From a virus: a stretch of DNA of 44,958 nucleotides. Positions within the stretch are counted from its first letter, which is position 1. Every line of letters starts with the position of its first letter. A program made the position numbers and the translations under genes. The notes beneath the pieces are model-generated. The model worked only from the letters and a program-made list of their open reading frames with translations. It was not told the origin of the DNA and searched no databases. The DNA is taken from the IMG/VR virus record IMGVR_UViG_3300017964_000025, positions 1 through 44,958 of that record; one strand, written 5' to 3'. This document shows, in pieces, positions 1 to 7,137 of this stretch.

Positions 1-135
1 GCCCTTAATATTAAATCCGCGAAAATGTATTGGGACAGACAGAGTTATCCCGAAGTCTATGAGAGCATGAATCGGCTGGAAGAAACTGCGGTCAAGATAT
101 GCAAAAAGCGGGTGGCTGAATTTAGGCAGAAGTGA
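1..135 (+). CDS. Hypothetical protein, C-terminal fragment
   Basis: The window opens inside a plus-strand frame that stays open for 44 codons and stops with TGA at 133-135. The visible peptide is strongly charged (many Lys, Glu, Arg) and probably helical, with no recognisable motif. The start lies outside the window. It is one of only two plus-strand genes supported here, so the switch of gene direction lies just to its right. Function unknown. Confidence 0.5.
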   Translation, partial: ALNIKSAKMYWDRQSYPEVYESMNRLEETAVKICKKRVAEFRQK

Positions 136-158
136 CCTTGGTGGATCGTGGTTAACCT

Positions 159-225
159 GGGCGAGTAATTTAAAATAAATCTGTTGATTTTCTTAATGGC
201 TTCATTGGCCTCCCCTTACTCGCCC
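159..225. repeat. 10-bp inverted repeat
   Basis: GGGCGAGTAA at 159-168 is matched by TTACTCGCCC at 216-225, with 47 nt between. It begins 24 nt after the stop of the left-edge gene. No T-run follows the right arm, so it is not a typical intrinsic terminator. Confidence 0.6.
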
Positions 226-342
226 CCTACCTATACCACCTCTACTACACAACTACCTATCCTACTATTACCACCTAGCCACAATCTTCTACAAGCTATA
301 CCACTCCCACAACTGCCTACTACTGTCAGTTACCTTCCTATG

Positions 343-477
343 CCTATATAGAGAATGTCTTACTCTTGTTATACGTGAATCCTTTGTGAGCCTTGTGTTT
401 ATTGGGTTTGTGCTTCTACTGTAGATTCTCTCGCTTGATTGCCGGAGTGTTCGTTTTAATTAGTCTCTCTATATAGG
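343..477. repeat. 12-bp inverted repeat
   Basis: CCTATATAGAGA at 343-354 is the exact reverse complement of TCTCTATATAGG at 466-477, enclosing 111 nt. A 12-bp perfect match over this distance is unlikely by chance in a 760-bp stretch, and it could close a multibranched RNA domain. Confidence 0.6.
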
Positions 478-593
478 ACTACTGATAAAAATCTTGTGCC
501 GGAGTTTGTGTGGAGGATATTCGTTTAACCTTTGTCTGACTTTTGTTTTACGTTTGATTGTTTCTTTACTGGTAAATTTTTATTGGATTATGA

Positions 594-673
594 AGAGTTA
601 AATGTGACTCAGTTGGGATTTCAGTTGATTGGTTAGAATATTTCTCTGCTGGATGTGAGTTGTATTTAACTCT
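594..673. repeat. 10-bp inverted repeat
   Basis: AGAGTTAAAT at 594-603 pairs perfectly with ATTTAACTCT at 664-673, with 60 nt between. It is the third long-range pairing in the same gene-free region. Confidence 0.55.
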
Positions 674-893
674 GTGGGTGCTTATTTTACTTAGTTTTCA
701 ATTACTTATGATTTCGCGGGGATTTACTCAGGATTTTGACATTATAACCCATTGATTTTAAAGGGCTTTTATTTTCTCCATAAGACGCTTTCAGAGACGT
801 TCTGAGCGTGTTTAAATCCTAATGACGAAAGTATACGTGTCACATGCTAAAACGCTGTCAGGGACGACGGCACAACGCTACAAGGAGGACTTT

Positions 894-1175
894 ATGTCAG
901 TAGCAGATCTCTATCTAAATTACGCTTACGGTGTGTTCGCTGCCTTTGCTTTGTTATTCGCTTATAGACCCATTAGAGAGTATTTCTTATGGCTTCCTAT
1001 AGGTATGCCGATATTCACTGCCTTCCTAAGTTTGTTGCCTGATCCTAGCGGAAATATTGGGGAAATGATTGCGTCTGGATTTGTTCTTAGCGTTATCTGC
1101 CTGAGCGCTTTGGGTGCTGTAGTGATGGCTGAAGGAATAGGAAGACAAATAGGTCTAATAAAAAGCCCACAATAA
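894..1175 (+). CDS. Small membrane protein
   Basis: The 93-residue product has about three hydrophobic segments (near residues 8-24, 33-48 and 60-82), so it is probably an integral inner-membrane protein. The frame is open back to an ATG at 822, but the ATG at 894 is preferred because AGGAGG ends seven bases before it, while the upstream ATG has no ribosome binding site. It is the only complete plus-strand gene and converges on the leftward gene cluster. Its stop codon lies inside the hairpin at 1163-1184. No family recognised. Confidence 0.65.
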   Translation: MSVADLYLNYAYGVFAAFALLFAYRPIREYFLWLPIGMPIFTAFLSLLPDPSGNIGEMIASGFVLSVICLSALGAVVMAEGIGRQIGLIKSPQ

Positions 1176-1184
1176 AGTGGGCTT
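1163..1184 (-). terminator. Intrinsic terminator for the leftward cluster
   Basis: AAGCCCAC (1163-1170), loop AATAAA, GTGGGCTT (1177-1184). On the minus strand the stem runs directly into TTTTTA, the usual intrinsic terminator form. It lies 19 nt beyond the stop of the last leftward gene and overlaps the end of the convergent plus-strand gene. Confidence 0.75.
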
Positions 1185-1202
1185 AAGCATTGTCGTTTAG
1201 TA

Positions 1203-1448
1203 TTAACCATTCCACTGGAAGTCTTCTATGGCTTCCTGCTTGATAATCTCCAACTCATCTTTGGTGAAATGAGAGAAATCGAAATCGGCAGGACTCAGAT
1301 CTTCACTGTAAATTGTTTCTCTGCCTGTATCTTCAAACAACAAGACAGAGCATTTTCCATTCTTTACATTTACTGTGGCAGGAATGGAAATGTTGATTAC
1401 TTCTCCATCTTGCTTTACCACTCTTTTTATTCTCGTCTGATAAGCCAT
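1203..1448 (-). CDS. Small hypothetical protein, paralog of its neighbour
   Basis: An 81-residue acidic protein, last gene of the leftward cluster. Its C-terminus (HFTKDELEIIKQEAIEDF) matches that of the gene at 1478-1741 (DFTKEELDRVRRQAIKEY), and both begin with a Lys/Arg-rich strand followed by a short beta-rich core. The pair looks like a tandem duplication. No strong ribosome binding site is visible before the ATG. Function unknown. Confidence 0.7.
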   Translation of the reverse strand: MAYQTRIKRVVKQDGEVINISIPATVNVKNGKCSVLLFEDTGRETIYSEDLSPADFDFSHFTKDELEIIKQEAIEDFQWNG

Positions 1449-1477
1449 AAGCGATTCACTATGATATGAGCTTTGGG

Positions 1478-1741
1478 TTATTCATTTCCGATAGTAGCTT
1501 CGTGGTATTCCTTGATAGCTTGTCGCCTAACTCTATCAAGCTCTTCTTTGGTGAAGTCAGAACTTACAACCATATCACAAACGGTGTTTGTTACAGCGAT
1601 GGTGATGTCAGTTCCTTCTGGTGCGATCTCTACTGAAATTTGGTCTTCACTGACTTCTTCAATAACTACCGGAAGCCAAACATCAAATCCCTCATCTCCG
1701 TCTACCGCTATAAACGCTTTAACCTTAGTTTCGAATGTCAT
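1478..1741 (-). CDS. Small hypothetical protein, paralog of its neighbour
   Basis: An 87-residue acidic protein with a predicted beta-rich body and a C-terminal helix carrying the FTKEELDRVRRQAIKEY motif shared with the next gene (1203-1448). AGGG six bases before the ATG serves as ribosome binding site. No known family recognised. Confidence 0.75.
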   Translation of the reverse strand: MTFETKVKAFIAVDGDEGFDVWLPVVIEEVSEDQISVEIAPEGTDITIAVTNTVCDMVVSSDFTKEELDRVRRQAIKEYHEATIGNE

Positions 1742-1816
1742 TATGTCCCTACTTCGTTGTCCACTTTGGTCTGATTATATGGCTAACGAGAGTCATCTGT
1801 TAAGGGACATGCAGAC

Positions 1817-2203
1817 CTAAAAACAAATATCCTGATCTTCAGGCTCGTAGAGCGATGAGTCAGATAGACTTGGTTTGATAGGTAGATGCCAATTCGCCCT
1901 TTCTTCTTCTGTTAGGTCACCAAGCCTAATCTCTTTCCAGTCGGTGACAGTGAGAACTCGCCCGGTTTCAATGACAGTGAATTGGTCCCCATCTCGCTTT
2001 CCTTCCCAACCTCCATTCTCGACCCAATACATTCCCTCCATGTTTACTGAACACATTTCGCCGTTTACTGAACACATAAGGCCGGCCTTTTCTGAGAACA
2101 TATAAGCTTTCTGGTTAAACTCTTCTGTTCTTATCTGATCATTAATCTCTTTGAGTTGAGCCTCTAAGCTGATTTTCTCTTCTTTTAATAAATCGATATT
2201 CAT
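1817..2203 (-). CDS. Hypothetical protein with N-terminal coiled coil
   Basis: A 128-residue product. Residues 1-28 are heptad-like and charged, suggesting a short coiled coil. A small internal repeat (MCSVNGE / MCSVNME) follows at about residues 43-56, then a beta-rich acidic part. The ATG directly follows the stop (TAG) of the upstream gene, so translation is probably coupled. AAGG lies 9 nt before the start. Function unknown. Confidence 0.75.
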   Translation of the reverse strand: MNIDLLKEEKISLEAQLKEINDQIRTEEFNQKAYMFSEKAGLMCSVNGEMCSVNMEGMYWVENGGWEGKRDGDQFTVIETGRVLTVTDWKEIRLGDLTEEERANWHLPIKPSLSDSSLYEPEDQDICF

Positions 2204-2410
2204 CTAAACGACCTTAGTAGGAACATAAACGTAATCATCTCCCTGCCTGCAACTAAACTTGATTGGCCAGAAATCCTTCTTTGCCATTCGTCTAAGCTTC
2301 ACCCTTAGATAGTCTTGGCTCCATTTATACTTATTAACTCGAAACTCACCTCTGCGATTGGCTATCTCGATAATATCTTCGCAGGATAGTCTTTTAGGTT
2401 GTCTCATCAT
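2204..2410 (-). CDS. Small basic hypothetical protein
   Basis: A 68-residue basic protein (helix with CEDIIEIANRRGEFRV, then Arg/Lys-rich stretches). The shape is compatible with a small helix-turn-helix or winged-helix nucleic-acid binder, which is inference only. Its ATG overlaps the upstream stop as ATGA. Confidence 0.7.
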   Translation of the reverse strand: MMRQPKRLSCEDIIEIANRRGEFRVNKYKWSQDYLRVKLRRMAKKDFWPIKFSCRQGDDYVYVPTKVV

Positions 2411-2595
2411 TCTTCTTCCAGCTCTGCATTGTCAGTTAACGCATGAAGGGTTGTGCAATTTTCGCATCGAATGAATACCTCCGGCTTGAAACCTTCTTCT
2501 CCGAAGTCTTGCCCTTTCTCATCGATTACGAACTTAAACTCGTCATTGCACCCGCAGTTACCGCAAATCATGTGAAGTCTTGCTCTAGCCATCAT
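2407..2595 (-). CDS. Small zinc-ribbon protein
   Basis: A 62-residue protein with two CxxC knuckles, CGNC near residue 11 and CENC near residue 44, the layout of a zinc ribbon. The rest is acidic. GGAG lies five bases before the first ATG, and the gene overlaps both neighbours by 4 nt, so it is one step of a translationally coupled chain. The ligand or partner is unknown. Confidence 0.75.
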   Translation of the reverse strand: MMARARLHMICGNCGCNDEFKFVIDEKGQDFGEEGFKPEVFIRCENCTTLHALTDNAELEEE

Positions 2596-2903
2596 CCTAT
2601 CTCCCTTCTCTGTAACTCATGCCACAACTCATTGAAAACACCTTCGGTGTATTTTGGATCTCCAAATGGTCTGCTTTCATCGATCATCTTTTTAAGTTTT
2701 TGAACTATCCGCATCTCAACCTCTCTATCATGCTGTTTAAGCTCATCAAGGGTGTAGTAGACACCTCTAATGGCGATCCTTTCGTGTGCTGCCAGTTGAG
2801 CTTTCAGAAAGTCAATTTCTCTTTGAACACAAGAGGTCAATTGATAATGAGAGCCATCTTCTCTTAGTTGGCCGTGACACTCTTTGCAGACTTTTATGCC
2901 CAT
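2592..2903 (-). CDS. Hypothetical protein with one CxxC and a coiled coil
   Basis: A 103-residue protein. CKEC lies at residues 6-9 and a lone Cys near residue 25. Residues 26-85 are mostly helical and charged. With only one clear CxxC, metal binding would need further ligands such as the nearby His. Its start overlaps the upstream gene by 10 nt and has GGGAT upstream. Function unknown. Confidence 0.7.
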   Translation of the reverse strand: MGIKVCKECHGQLREDGSHYQLTSCVQREIDFLKAQLAAHERIAIRGVYYTLDELKQHDREVEMRIVQKLKKMIDESRPFGDPKYTEGVFNELWHELQRREIG

Positions 2904-3166
2904 AGTCCCATCCCTTTGCGATGTTCCTTTATTTTCTTAGCCCCTTCGTTGATTCTTTCCATCATGGCCTTAGTTCTAGCAGCGCTCTTTGCGCCTTCTA
3001 AAAGCAATTGCGCTCTTCTGTCGATCAAAGGTTTAATCTGACTGTTGAAAAATCTTTCTTTGGCCGAGTATTCTTTGACGCTAGTTTCGTTGTATCGACC
3101 AAGTTCGTAGATTAAAGAACTAAGCTCTCTGGTGCTTAATTCCTTCCAGTTACTAGGTTTTCTCAT
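2894..3166 (-). CDS. Hypothetical helical protein
   Basis: A 90-residue basic, largely helical protein. The start is set at 3166 rather than the upstream in-frame codon at 3181 because it forms an ATGA overlap with the previous gene's stop and has GGGGAG eight bases upstream. No motif recognised. Confidence 0.7.
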   Translation of the reverse strand: MRKPSNWKELSTRELSSLIYELGRYNETSVKEYSAKERFFNSQIKPLIDRRAQLLLEGAKSAARTKAMMERINEGAKKIKEHRKGMGLWA

Positions 3167-3372
3167 GACGAAGCTCCCCAAGTTTGATAGTCAGCCTCAG
3201 TCATTCGCTCTTCTGTGTGTCTTGTTTTTGATTCTTCTTTGATTAGATCCTGTTTGTGATCTTCGCAAGCGAAAGTAGAGTGTCGGTGTTCATCCGTATA
3301 AACCGCTCTCGTTGTCTTTGGAGGACAGAAGGAACAGTATGGGCCAAGATGTTTCTTTTTGAGTGTTATCAT
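3163..3372 (-). CDS. Small Cys/His protein
   Basis: A 69-residue protein with CSFC near residue 13 and a CEDH near residue 36, a possible zinc site, followed by a charged tail. Both ends overlap the neighbours as ATGA. Function unknown. Confidence 0.7.
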   Translation of the reverse strand: MITLKKKHLGPYCSFCPPKTTRAVYTDEHRHSTFACEDHKQDLIKEESKTRHTEERMTEADYQTWGASS

Positions 3373-3674
3373 TGTTTAGGCTCCCAGGTGCTAGATCCAC
3401 CTATAAAAATACTGCCTTTTCCGTCAATCTCTCTGAGCTGCAAAAATCCTGTGCCCATTCCTGCTCTAACTTCTATGTCATCCGAGAAATACTCTAGTAA
3501 GGCACGAAGCTCACCGACATTGTGGAACGTTGTATTGTCGTGCGATTTACGAAGCTCTTTAATGATCTTTACATTGCTAACACGGTTATTTTCGCGTCTT
3601 CGTCTTCTGATGAACTGATAAGCTTCGTAGCCCGTCATCAAAATCCCGATGATCATTAACGGGATCTCAAACAT
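3369..3674 (-). CDS. Membrane-anchored hypothetical protein
   Basis: A 101-residue protein. Residues 4-20 are hydrophobic and followed at once by a cluster of Arg, the pattern of an N-terminal membrane anchor with a cytoplasmic basic stop. The remainder is soluble and of unknown fold. It overlaps the neighbouring genes by 8 and 4 nt. Confidence 0.7.
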   Translation of the reverse strand: MFEIPLMIIGILMTGYEAYQFIRRRRRENNRVSNVKIIKELRKSHDNTTFHNVGELRALLEYFSDDIEVRAGMGTGFLQLREIDGKGSIFIGGSSTWEPKQ

Positions 3675-4074
3675 CTTGGCTCTCCTCTACAGGATATTTT
3701 GAGTGACAAAGATCGCTGCCGTCTAAAATCTTCACATAGACTTTGTTCGGGAGATCAGAGTTAGGCTTTTTGTAATACTTAGTTTTAAACAAGTAATGAC
3801 TTCCAACCAAAACATCTCTCCAACGATTGCAATGCTTCCTTCTGGCAACACCTTTTAAGACTTCCCCTTTGTCGTTTTGGATGTTTACCCAAAAGTGCTT
3901 AGGAGGATCAACATAAGTGACCTGCCACTTCACATATTGAATCGATACCGTCTCTTCTTGATTCAAAAACCTTTGACGCTCTATATGATCTTTCACCTTT
4001 GAAGTGCATTGAGCACAAAACAAGATAAAGGCGGCAATAAAAACTACATTTAGAATCTTCGCTGTCCTACTCAT
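3667..4074 (-). CDS. Exported or membrane-anchored hypothetical protein
   Basis: A 135-residue protein. Residues 7-22 form a hydrophobic segment after a basic N-terminus, ending in CAQC. That resembles a signal peptide or signal anchor but is not a good lipobox. The mature part is basic, beta-rich and has two further Cys. It overlaps the upstream release-factor-like gene by 8 nt. Function unknown. Confidence 0.7.
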   Translation of the reverse strand: MSRTAKILNVVFIAAFILFCAQCTSKVKDHIERQRFLNQEETVSIQYVKWQVTYVDPPKHFWVNIQNDKGEVLKGVARRKHCNRWRDVLVGSHYLFKTKYYKKPNSDLPNKVYVKILDGSDLCHSKYPVEESQDV

Positions 4075-4495
4075 AGCGGTTCATCACCCCGCTATCGACT
4101 TCTACCTCTCTAATTCTCATTGAGTGATAGTATTTGCCCTGTCCCGACTTTTTGAATTTAGTTTCAATAGCTTCAGCCTTTTGCTTAGTTGAGCAAATAG
4201 CCTCTATTCTGAAGCCCGTTTCATACTGACAGGGACAAGTTTCAAACACCCAAACGGTCTTCAGGCTCTCAGTCGCATCAAAGTCATATCCGCGATTAAC
4301 TAGAAGGGTTTCTAATGTCTTAAGCGCCACCTCTCTATTCCTATGCTGAGATCTATGCTCTTCGCAAGTAACAACAGTTCCGGTAGGAATGTGGATTACT
4401 TTCATCCCAACAGGCTCTTTGATGCTCCATTGCCCCTGAGTTTTGCTAGACCAGGGAGTTATTTTCACCTCTGAAGATTTGAATTTAGCTTTCAT
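4067..4495 (-). CDS. Release-factor-like protein with QGQ in place of GGQ
   Basis: A 142-residue protein. Residues 16-60 align without gaps to the catalytic domain of class I peptide chain release factors: the segment ending HIPTGTVVTC (35-44) followed by HRSQHRNREVAL corresponds to the family's HLPTGIVV...ERSQ...NREKAL. In that register the universal GGQ of the family becomes Q20-G21-Q22. The codon-recognition domain and N-terminal domain are absent. The C-terminal half (about 72-142), with CPCQYE and RIREVEV, is a different and unrecognised domain. A GGTGA ribosome binding site precedes the ATG. A role at the ribosome (rescue, interference or termination control) is inference. With the first Gly replaced, ordinary peptidyl-tRNA hydrolysis is doubtful. 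Confidence 0.7.
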   Translation of the reverse strand: MKAKFKSSEVKITPWSSKTQGQWSIKEPVGMKVIHIPTGTVVTCEEHRSQHRNREVALKTLETLLVNRGYDFDATESLKTVWVFETCPCQYETGFRIEAICSTKQKAEAIETKFKKSGQGKYYHSMRIREVEVDSGVMNRYE

Positions 4496-4498
4496 GAA

Positions 4499-4816
4499 TT
4501 AGTCACCGTCCCAAATGCTTTCTGGGATACGCTTAACCACAATCACATCTTCAGCCTTGTGATAGACACTTCCACACCCAAACAGGTCATCGCCTTCAAT
4601 GTATGCAAGGCAGGCTTTACAGCCTGTCGACTTGACTGTTATCGCATACCAAGCGCCGTCTTCCAGTTTGATTGGACGCTTAATCTCGTGCCAATCACGA
4701 TCCATCGGCATAGCTTCGCTAATAAGGACTTCTCCCGCATTAGGGTTAACTGAAACAACAAGCTCATTAGATACATGATCCCAGTTGATCATCTTTGCTA
4801 CTTTATTTTCATTCAT
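4499..4816 (-). CDS. Hypothetical protein
   Basis: A 105-residue, beta-rich acidic protein with CKAC and CGC. The start at 4816 is chosen over the upstream in-frame codon at 4879 because GGGAGAG lies just before it and it overlaps the end of the previous gene by only 8 nt. No family recognised. Confidence 0.7.
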   Translation of the reverse strand: MNENKVAKMINWDHVSNELVVSVNPNAGEVLISEAMPMDRDWHEIKRPIKLEDGAWYAITVKSTGCKACLAYIEGDDLFGCGSVYHKAEDVIVVKRIPESIWDGD

Positions 4817-5021
4817 CTTCGCTCTCCCAGTCTTTGGTGACATAATCAAACAGCAAGTCAGTTTTTGAGTAGAAGGCAACTAAGTTGCCGTCCTTCATTA
4901 AGTTGACTCCGATAGCTTCATGAGGATATTCATCTGCATAGGCAATCTCGGTATAACAACGTCCCGACTCTTCACCGTGAACTTCCTTATACATGCGTAA
5001 AAGCTTTTGCTCTTCACTCAT
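4809..5021 (-). CDS. Hypothetical protein
   Basis: A 70-residue acidic protein. The ATG at 5021 overlaps the upstream stop and has GAGGG about 9 nt upstream. The in-frame TTG two codons earlier is less likely. No motif recognised. Confidence 0.65.
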   Translation of the reverse strand: MSEEQKLLRMYKEVHGEESGRCYTEIAYADEYPHEAIGVNLMKDGNLVAFYSKTDLLFDYVTKDWESEDE

Positions 5022-5271
5022 CTTCAAATCCCTCTTTAGGAAGAACTCGCCAATCTTCTTTCTTGGCTTGCTCGCTGGTTTTTCTGTAGCCCTTCTTCAT
5101 CAGTTCTTGCATGAAATAACGAAGTTGGTAGTGTCGATAAAGACTCGATAACTCTAAGATCAATTTCTTTCTTACTACGCTTAACATCCATGCAATGCAC
5201 CAAAGTAAAAGCGTTAGCAATACGATAGAAATTGTTGCTTTACCCACTGCGTAGACGGCCGCTTCAAACAT
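5014..5271 (-). CDS. Single-pass membrane protein
   Basis: An 85-residue protein with a hydrophobic segment at about residues 9-31 followed by a basic, helical cytoplasmic part and an acidic tail. The start at 5271 is preferred because GGAG lies eight bases upstream; the frame extends to a TTG at 5289 with no such site. Function unknown. Confidence 0.7.
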   Translation of the reverse strand: MFEAAVYAVGKATISIVLLTLLLWCIAWMLSVVRKKLILELSSLYRHYQLRYFMQELMKKGYRKTSEQAKKEDWRVLPKEGFEDE

Positions 5272-5803
5272 CTCGAATCTCCACGCCAAGCATTAACAAG
5301 CAATCAGATTCCATTTCCTTGATTACTGTTTCAATGGTTTGATTTGAGCCGTAGTGAGAGGTTGGGAGGAATTGGAAACACTTACGGTAGAGTGAACCCA
5401 ATGTCCCGGAGGTATTGTCATCATGATCAAAACATAGGAAGTATTTCTCTTGATTGTGGGCATTCCAATCACACTTCCAACCTTGTTCAGCGTTTAGTTC
5501 CGCGATTCGATCTAAAACGCGCACGGTAGCCAGTTGCTGGTCGAGTGCGGCTTGTGCTTCCTCTTCGGTGCGGTAGACGTTGGCGAGTGCGTATTTACCT
5601 TTGTCCATTACCGTGTTTTGCCAAGTAGTAGAATCAACCAAACATTTAAGTGATATATACCAATAATACTCATCAATCTCAGGCTTCCAACGACCTGCTG
5701 GTGCAGGTTTGCCGTCAGACAGCGCTTCAATGGCCGCTTTTAGCTCTTGGCCTTCAGTTATCCATTTGTCGAACTTTTCCATCAATTTTTCTTTGCTAGC
5801 CAT
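5264..5803 (-). CDS. Conserved phage-type hypothetical protein
   Basis: A 179-residue protein. Residues 35-95 carry WKPEIDEYYWYIS and a later NVYRTEEEAQAAL, a pattern I recognise from many phage and prophage hypothetical proteins (WKPxxxEeYWYI...GNVFrTkEEAe). Its biochemical role is not known to me. GGAG lies nine bases before the ATG. It heads a leftward run of overlapping genes and has a perfect palindromic element 23 nt upstream of its start (5826-5845). Confidence 0.8.
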   Translation of the reverse strand: MASKEKLMEKFDKWITEGQELKAAIEALSDGKPAPAGRWKPEIDEYYWYISLKCLVDSTTWQNTVMDKGKYALANVYRTEEEAQAALDQQLATVRVLDRIAELNAEQGWKCDWNAHNQEKYFLCFDHDDNTSGTLGSLYRKCFQFLPTSHYGSNQTIETVIKEMESDCLLMLGVEIRDV

Positions 5804-5825
5804 CTTTCTTCTCCAAAACCATAAG

Positions 5826-5845
5826 ATAAGTAATTTCTTACTTAT
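5826..5845 (-). promoter_or_regulatory. Palindromic promoter element, copy 1
   Basis: ATAAGTAA (5826-5833), TTTC, TTACTTAT (5838-5845): perfect 8-bp arms. On the minus strand the right arm runs into TATCTT, a -10-like hexamer. It stands 23 nt before the start at 5803. Confidence 0.6.
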
Positions 5846-5894
5846 TAATTAACTAATAAAAATACTAAAACAGCGAATAAGGCGATCACAGAGA

Positions 5895-6134
5895 TTAAGA
5901 TTGCCTTTCGTATATCGGTTTAAGCTTCTCATTCATAAAGGCAACAGCCTCATTCCAAGTGCAAACGATCTCAGTGTTGTTTGCGGGCTGCATGTAAACG
6001 TCCTTCTCGCAGATATGGCATTTAGGATGATAACTTTCTAAATCTTGGCCACCGCCCGCCCCGCATTCAGGACACATAACTCTTACTCTGTATTCGCCCC
6101 ACAAATATCGAATGTTTGCTTTATTAGCTGACAT
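5895..6134 (-). CDS. Small zinc-ribbon protein
   Basis: A 79-residue protein with CPEC and CHIC knuckles about 20 residues apart, a likely zinc ribbon, and a C-terminal CTWNEAVAFMN stretch reminiscent of the AxxxWN ending of Lar-type zinc-ribbon proteins, although the match is too weak to name it. The start at 6134 forms TAATG with the upstream stop and has GGGGAGGG before it. Confidence 0.7.
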   Translation of the reverse strand: MSANKANIRYLWGEYRVRVMCPECGAGGGQDLESYHPKCHICEKDVYMQPANNTEIVCTWNEAVAFMNEKLKPIYERQS

Positions 6135-6340
6135 TAACCCTCCCCTAAAACTTCTTTCCAAATGCGTGTTATTTCGGCCTTCCTCTGTTCGATTGTGTGA
6201 TCAGGAAAAGCCTCTAGTGCTGACGCTGGACGGCCGTTAACTACGAAATTAAATCCTTCGGCAACGCCAAAAGATTTTCGGTAATACTCAACGATTACCG
6301 AAGGATCTAATTGAGAAACGGTAGTGAGTGCGTTACTCAC
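6134..6340 (-). CDS. Hypothetical protein, GTG start
   Basis: The frame is open upstream to 6451, but that would overlap the previous gene by 119 nt. The GTG at 6340 overlaps it by only 8 nt and gives a 68-residue acidic protein. The ribosome binding site is weak (GGACA). No family recognised. Confidence 0.55.
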   Translation of the reverse strand: MSNALTTVSQLDPSVIVEYYRKSFGVAEGFNFVVNGRPASALEAFPDHTIEQRKAEITRIWKEVLGEG

Positions 6341-7055
6341 TGTCTTTGTCCATTGAAAGCATTGCAGGGGTTTCACCAAGAACAGAGCTGACCATCTTAG
6401 ATGTAACCTCCAAGATCTTCTGGCCTTCGTCAGTCTTAGCCAGGTGATCAACTAGAATCTGGGCTTCCATCTGCTCAACCATCTCATCGATGTTGCGGAG
6501 CTTATCAGTGAGGGCGCGTTTTGATTCATCAATCTCTTCAATAGCATCGGTGATGACATGTAACTCTTCGATGTGCTTAATCCAATAATCATCAAGCTCG
6601 ATCTGGCAGTAGTAAGAGATTTGATTGTCATAAGACTCTTCATCACGGGTATCAACCTTTAAATCGACTCGGATCTGTATGCAGTTGTCCGATGGCTTAT
6701 GGCCATCCTTGATTCTTCGTGCCGCACAACCGCATTCTGCATCATCAACAAGGTCACGATTTGACAAAAACTCATCTGACTCATGCAAGAAAAAATTTAA
6801 TGCCGTTCTTAGATTGAAAATTTCTGAGTCATTTTCAATTTCTAAAGCCAGTTTGTTTTTTAGGTATTTAACAAACGCATCGAATTCGAAGTGGTCATTC
6901 TTTTGTTTGGTAAGATCTTGCAATTGCTCACTAAAGCCTTGAATTTGCTTCTCAAGTTGAGCCTTCATCACCTGCTTTCCGATTTTCGCGGAGTAGCCGA
7001 TGTTATTGGTGGTTTGCTCGTGTTGCGTAACTGGTAGAACTGCATTTTCTGACAT
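6333..7055 (-). CDS. Coiled-coil hypothetical protein
   Basis: A 240-residue acidic protein. Residues 28-55 and 160-205 look like coiled coils flanking a middle part with CGCAARR and a charged beta-rich section. GGAG lies eight bases before the ATG, and a 34-nt perfect palindrome (7081-7114) sits just upstream. No family recognised. Confidence 0.75.
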   Translation of the reverse strand: MSENAVLPVTQHEQTTNNIGYSAKIGKQVMKAQLEKQIQGFSEQLQDLTKQKNDHFEFDAFVKYLKNKLALEIENDSEIFNLRTALNFFLHESDEFLSNRDLVDDAECGCAARRIKDGHKPSDNCIQIRVDLKVDTRDEESYDNQISYYCQIELDDYWIKHIEELHVITDAIEEIDESKRALTDKLRNIDEMVEQMEAQILVDHLAKTDEGQKILEVTSKMVSSVLGETPAMLSMDKDSE

Positions 7056-7080
7056 TTTTAATCTCCTAATTAATGAACAA

Positions 7081-7114
7081 CTTAATAGTAAGTAAAATAT
7101 GACTTACTATTAAG
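7081..7114 (-). promoter_or_regulatory. Palindromic promoter element, copy 2 (longest arms)
   Basis: CTTAATAGTAAGT (7081-7093), 8-nt loop, ACTTACTATTAAG (7102-7114): perfect 13-bp arms, the longest of the series. The minus strand contains TACTAT in the right arm as a -10-like hexamer. It lies 26 nt before the start at 7055. Confidence 0.65.
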
Positions 7115-7137
7115 TTTAAAAAAGTGCCAACTTGATT

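Larger units (their letters stand above)
136..893. other. Gene-free region with long-range inverted repeats
   Basis: No convincing gene lies on either strand in about 760 bp. Positions 211-345 are almost free of G on the plus strand (about seven G) and rich in CTACC, ACCACC and CTACTA runs. From about 350 onward the plus strand is T/G-rich. Three perfect inverted repeats of 10, 12 and 10 bp occur (159-168 with 216-225, 343-354 with 466-477, 594-603 with 664-673), and a bulged hairpin lies at 785-809. Candidates are a large structured RNA on the plus strand, a replication origin, or an intergenic control region between the two gene directions. The sequence alone does not decide. Confidence 0.5.

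Noticed and set aside
822-893. Extended N-terminus of the plus-strand membrane protein
   Set aside because: The ATG at 822 lacks a ribosome binding site, whereas the ATG at 894 follows AGGAGG at a normal distance and begins the hydrophobic protein.
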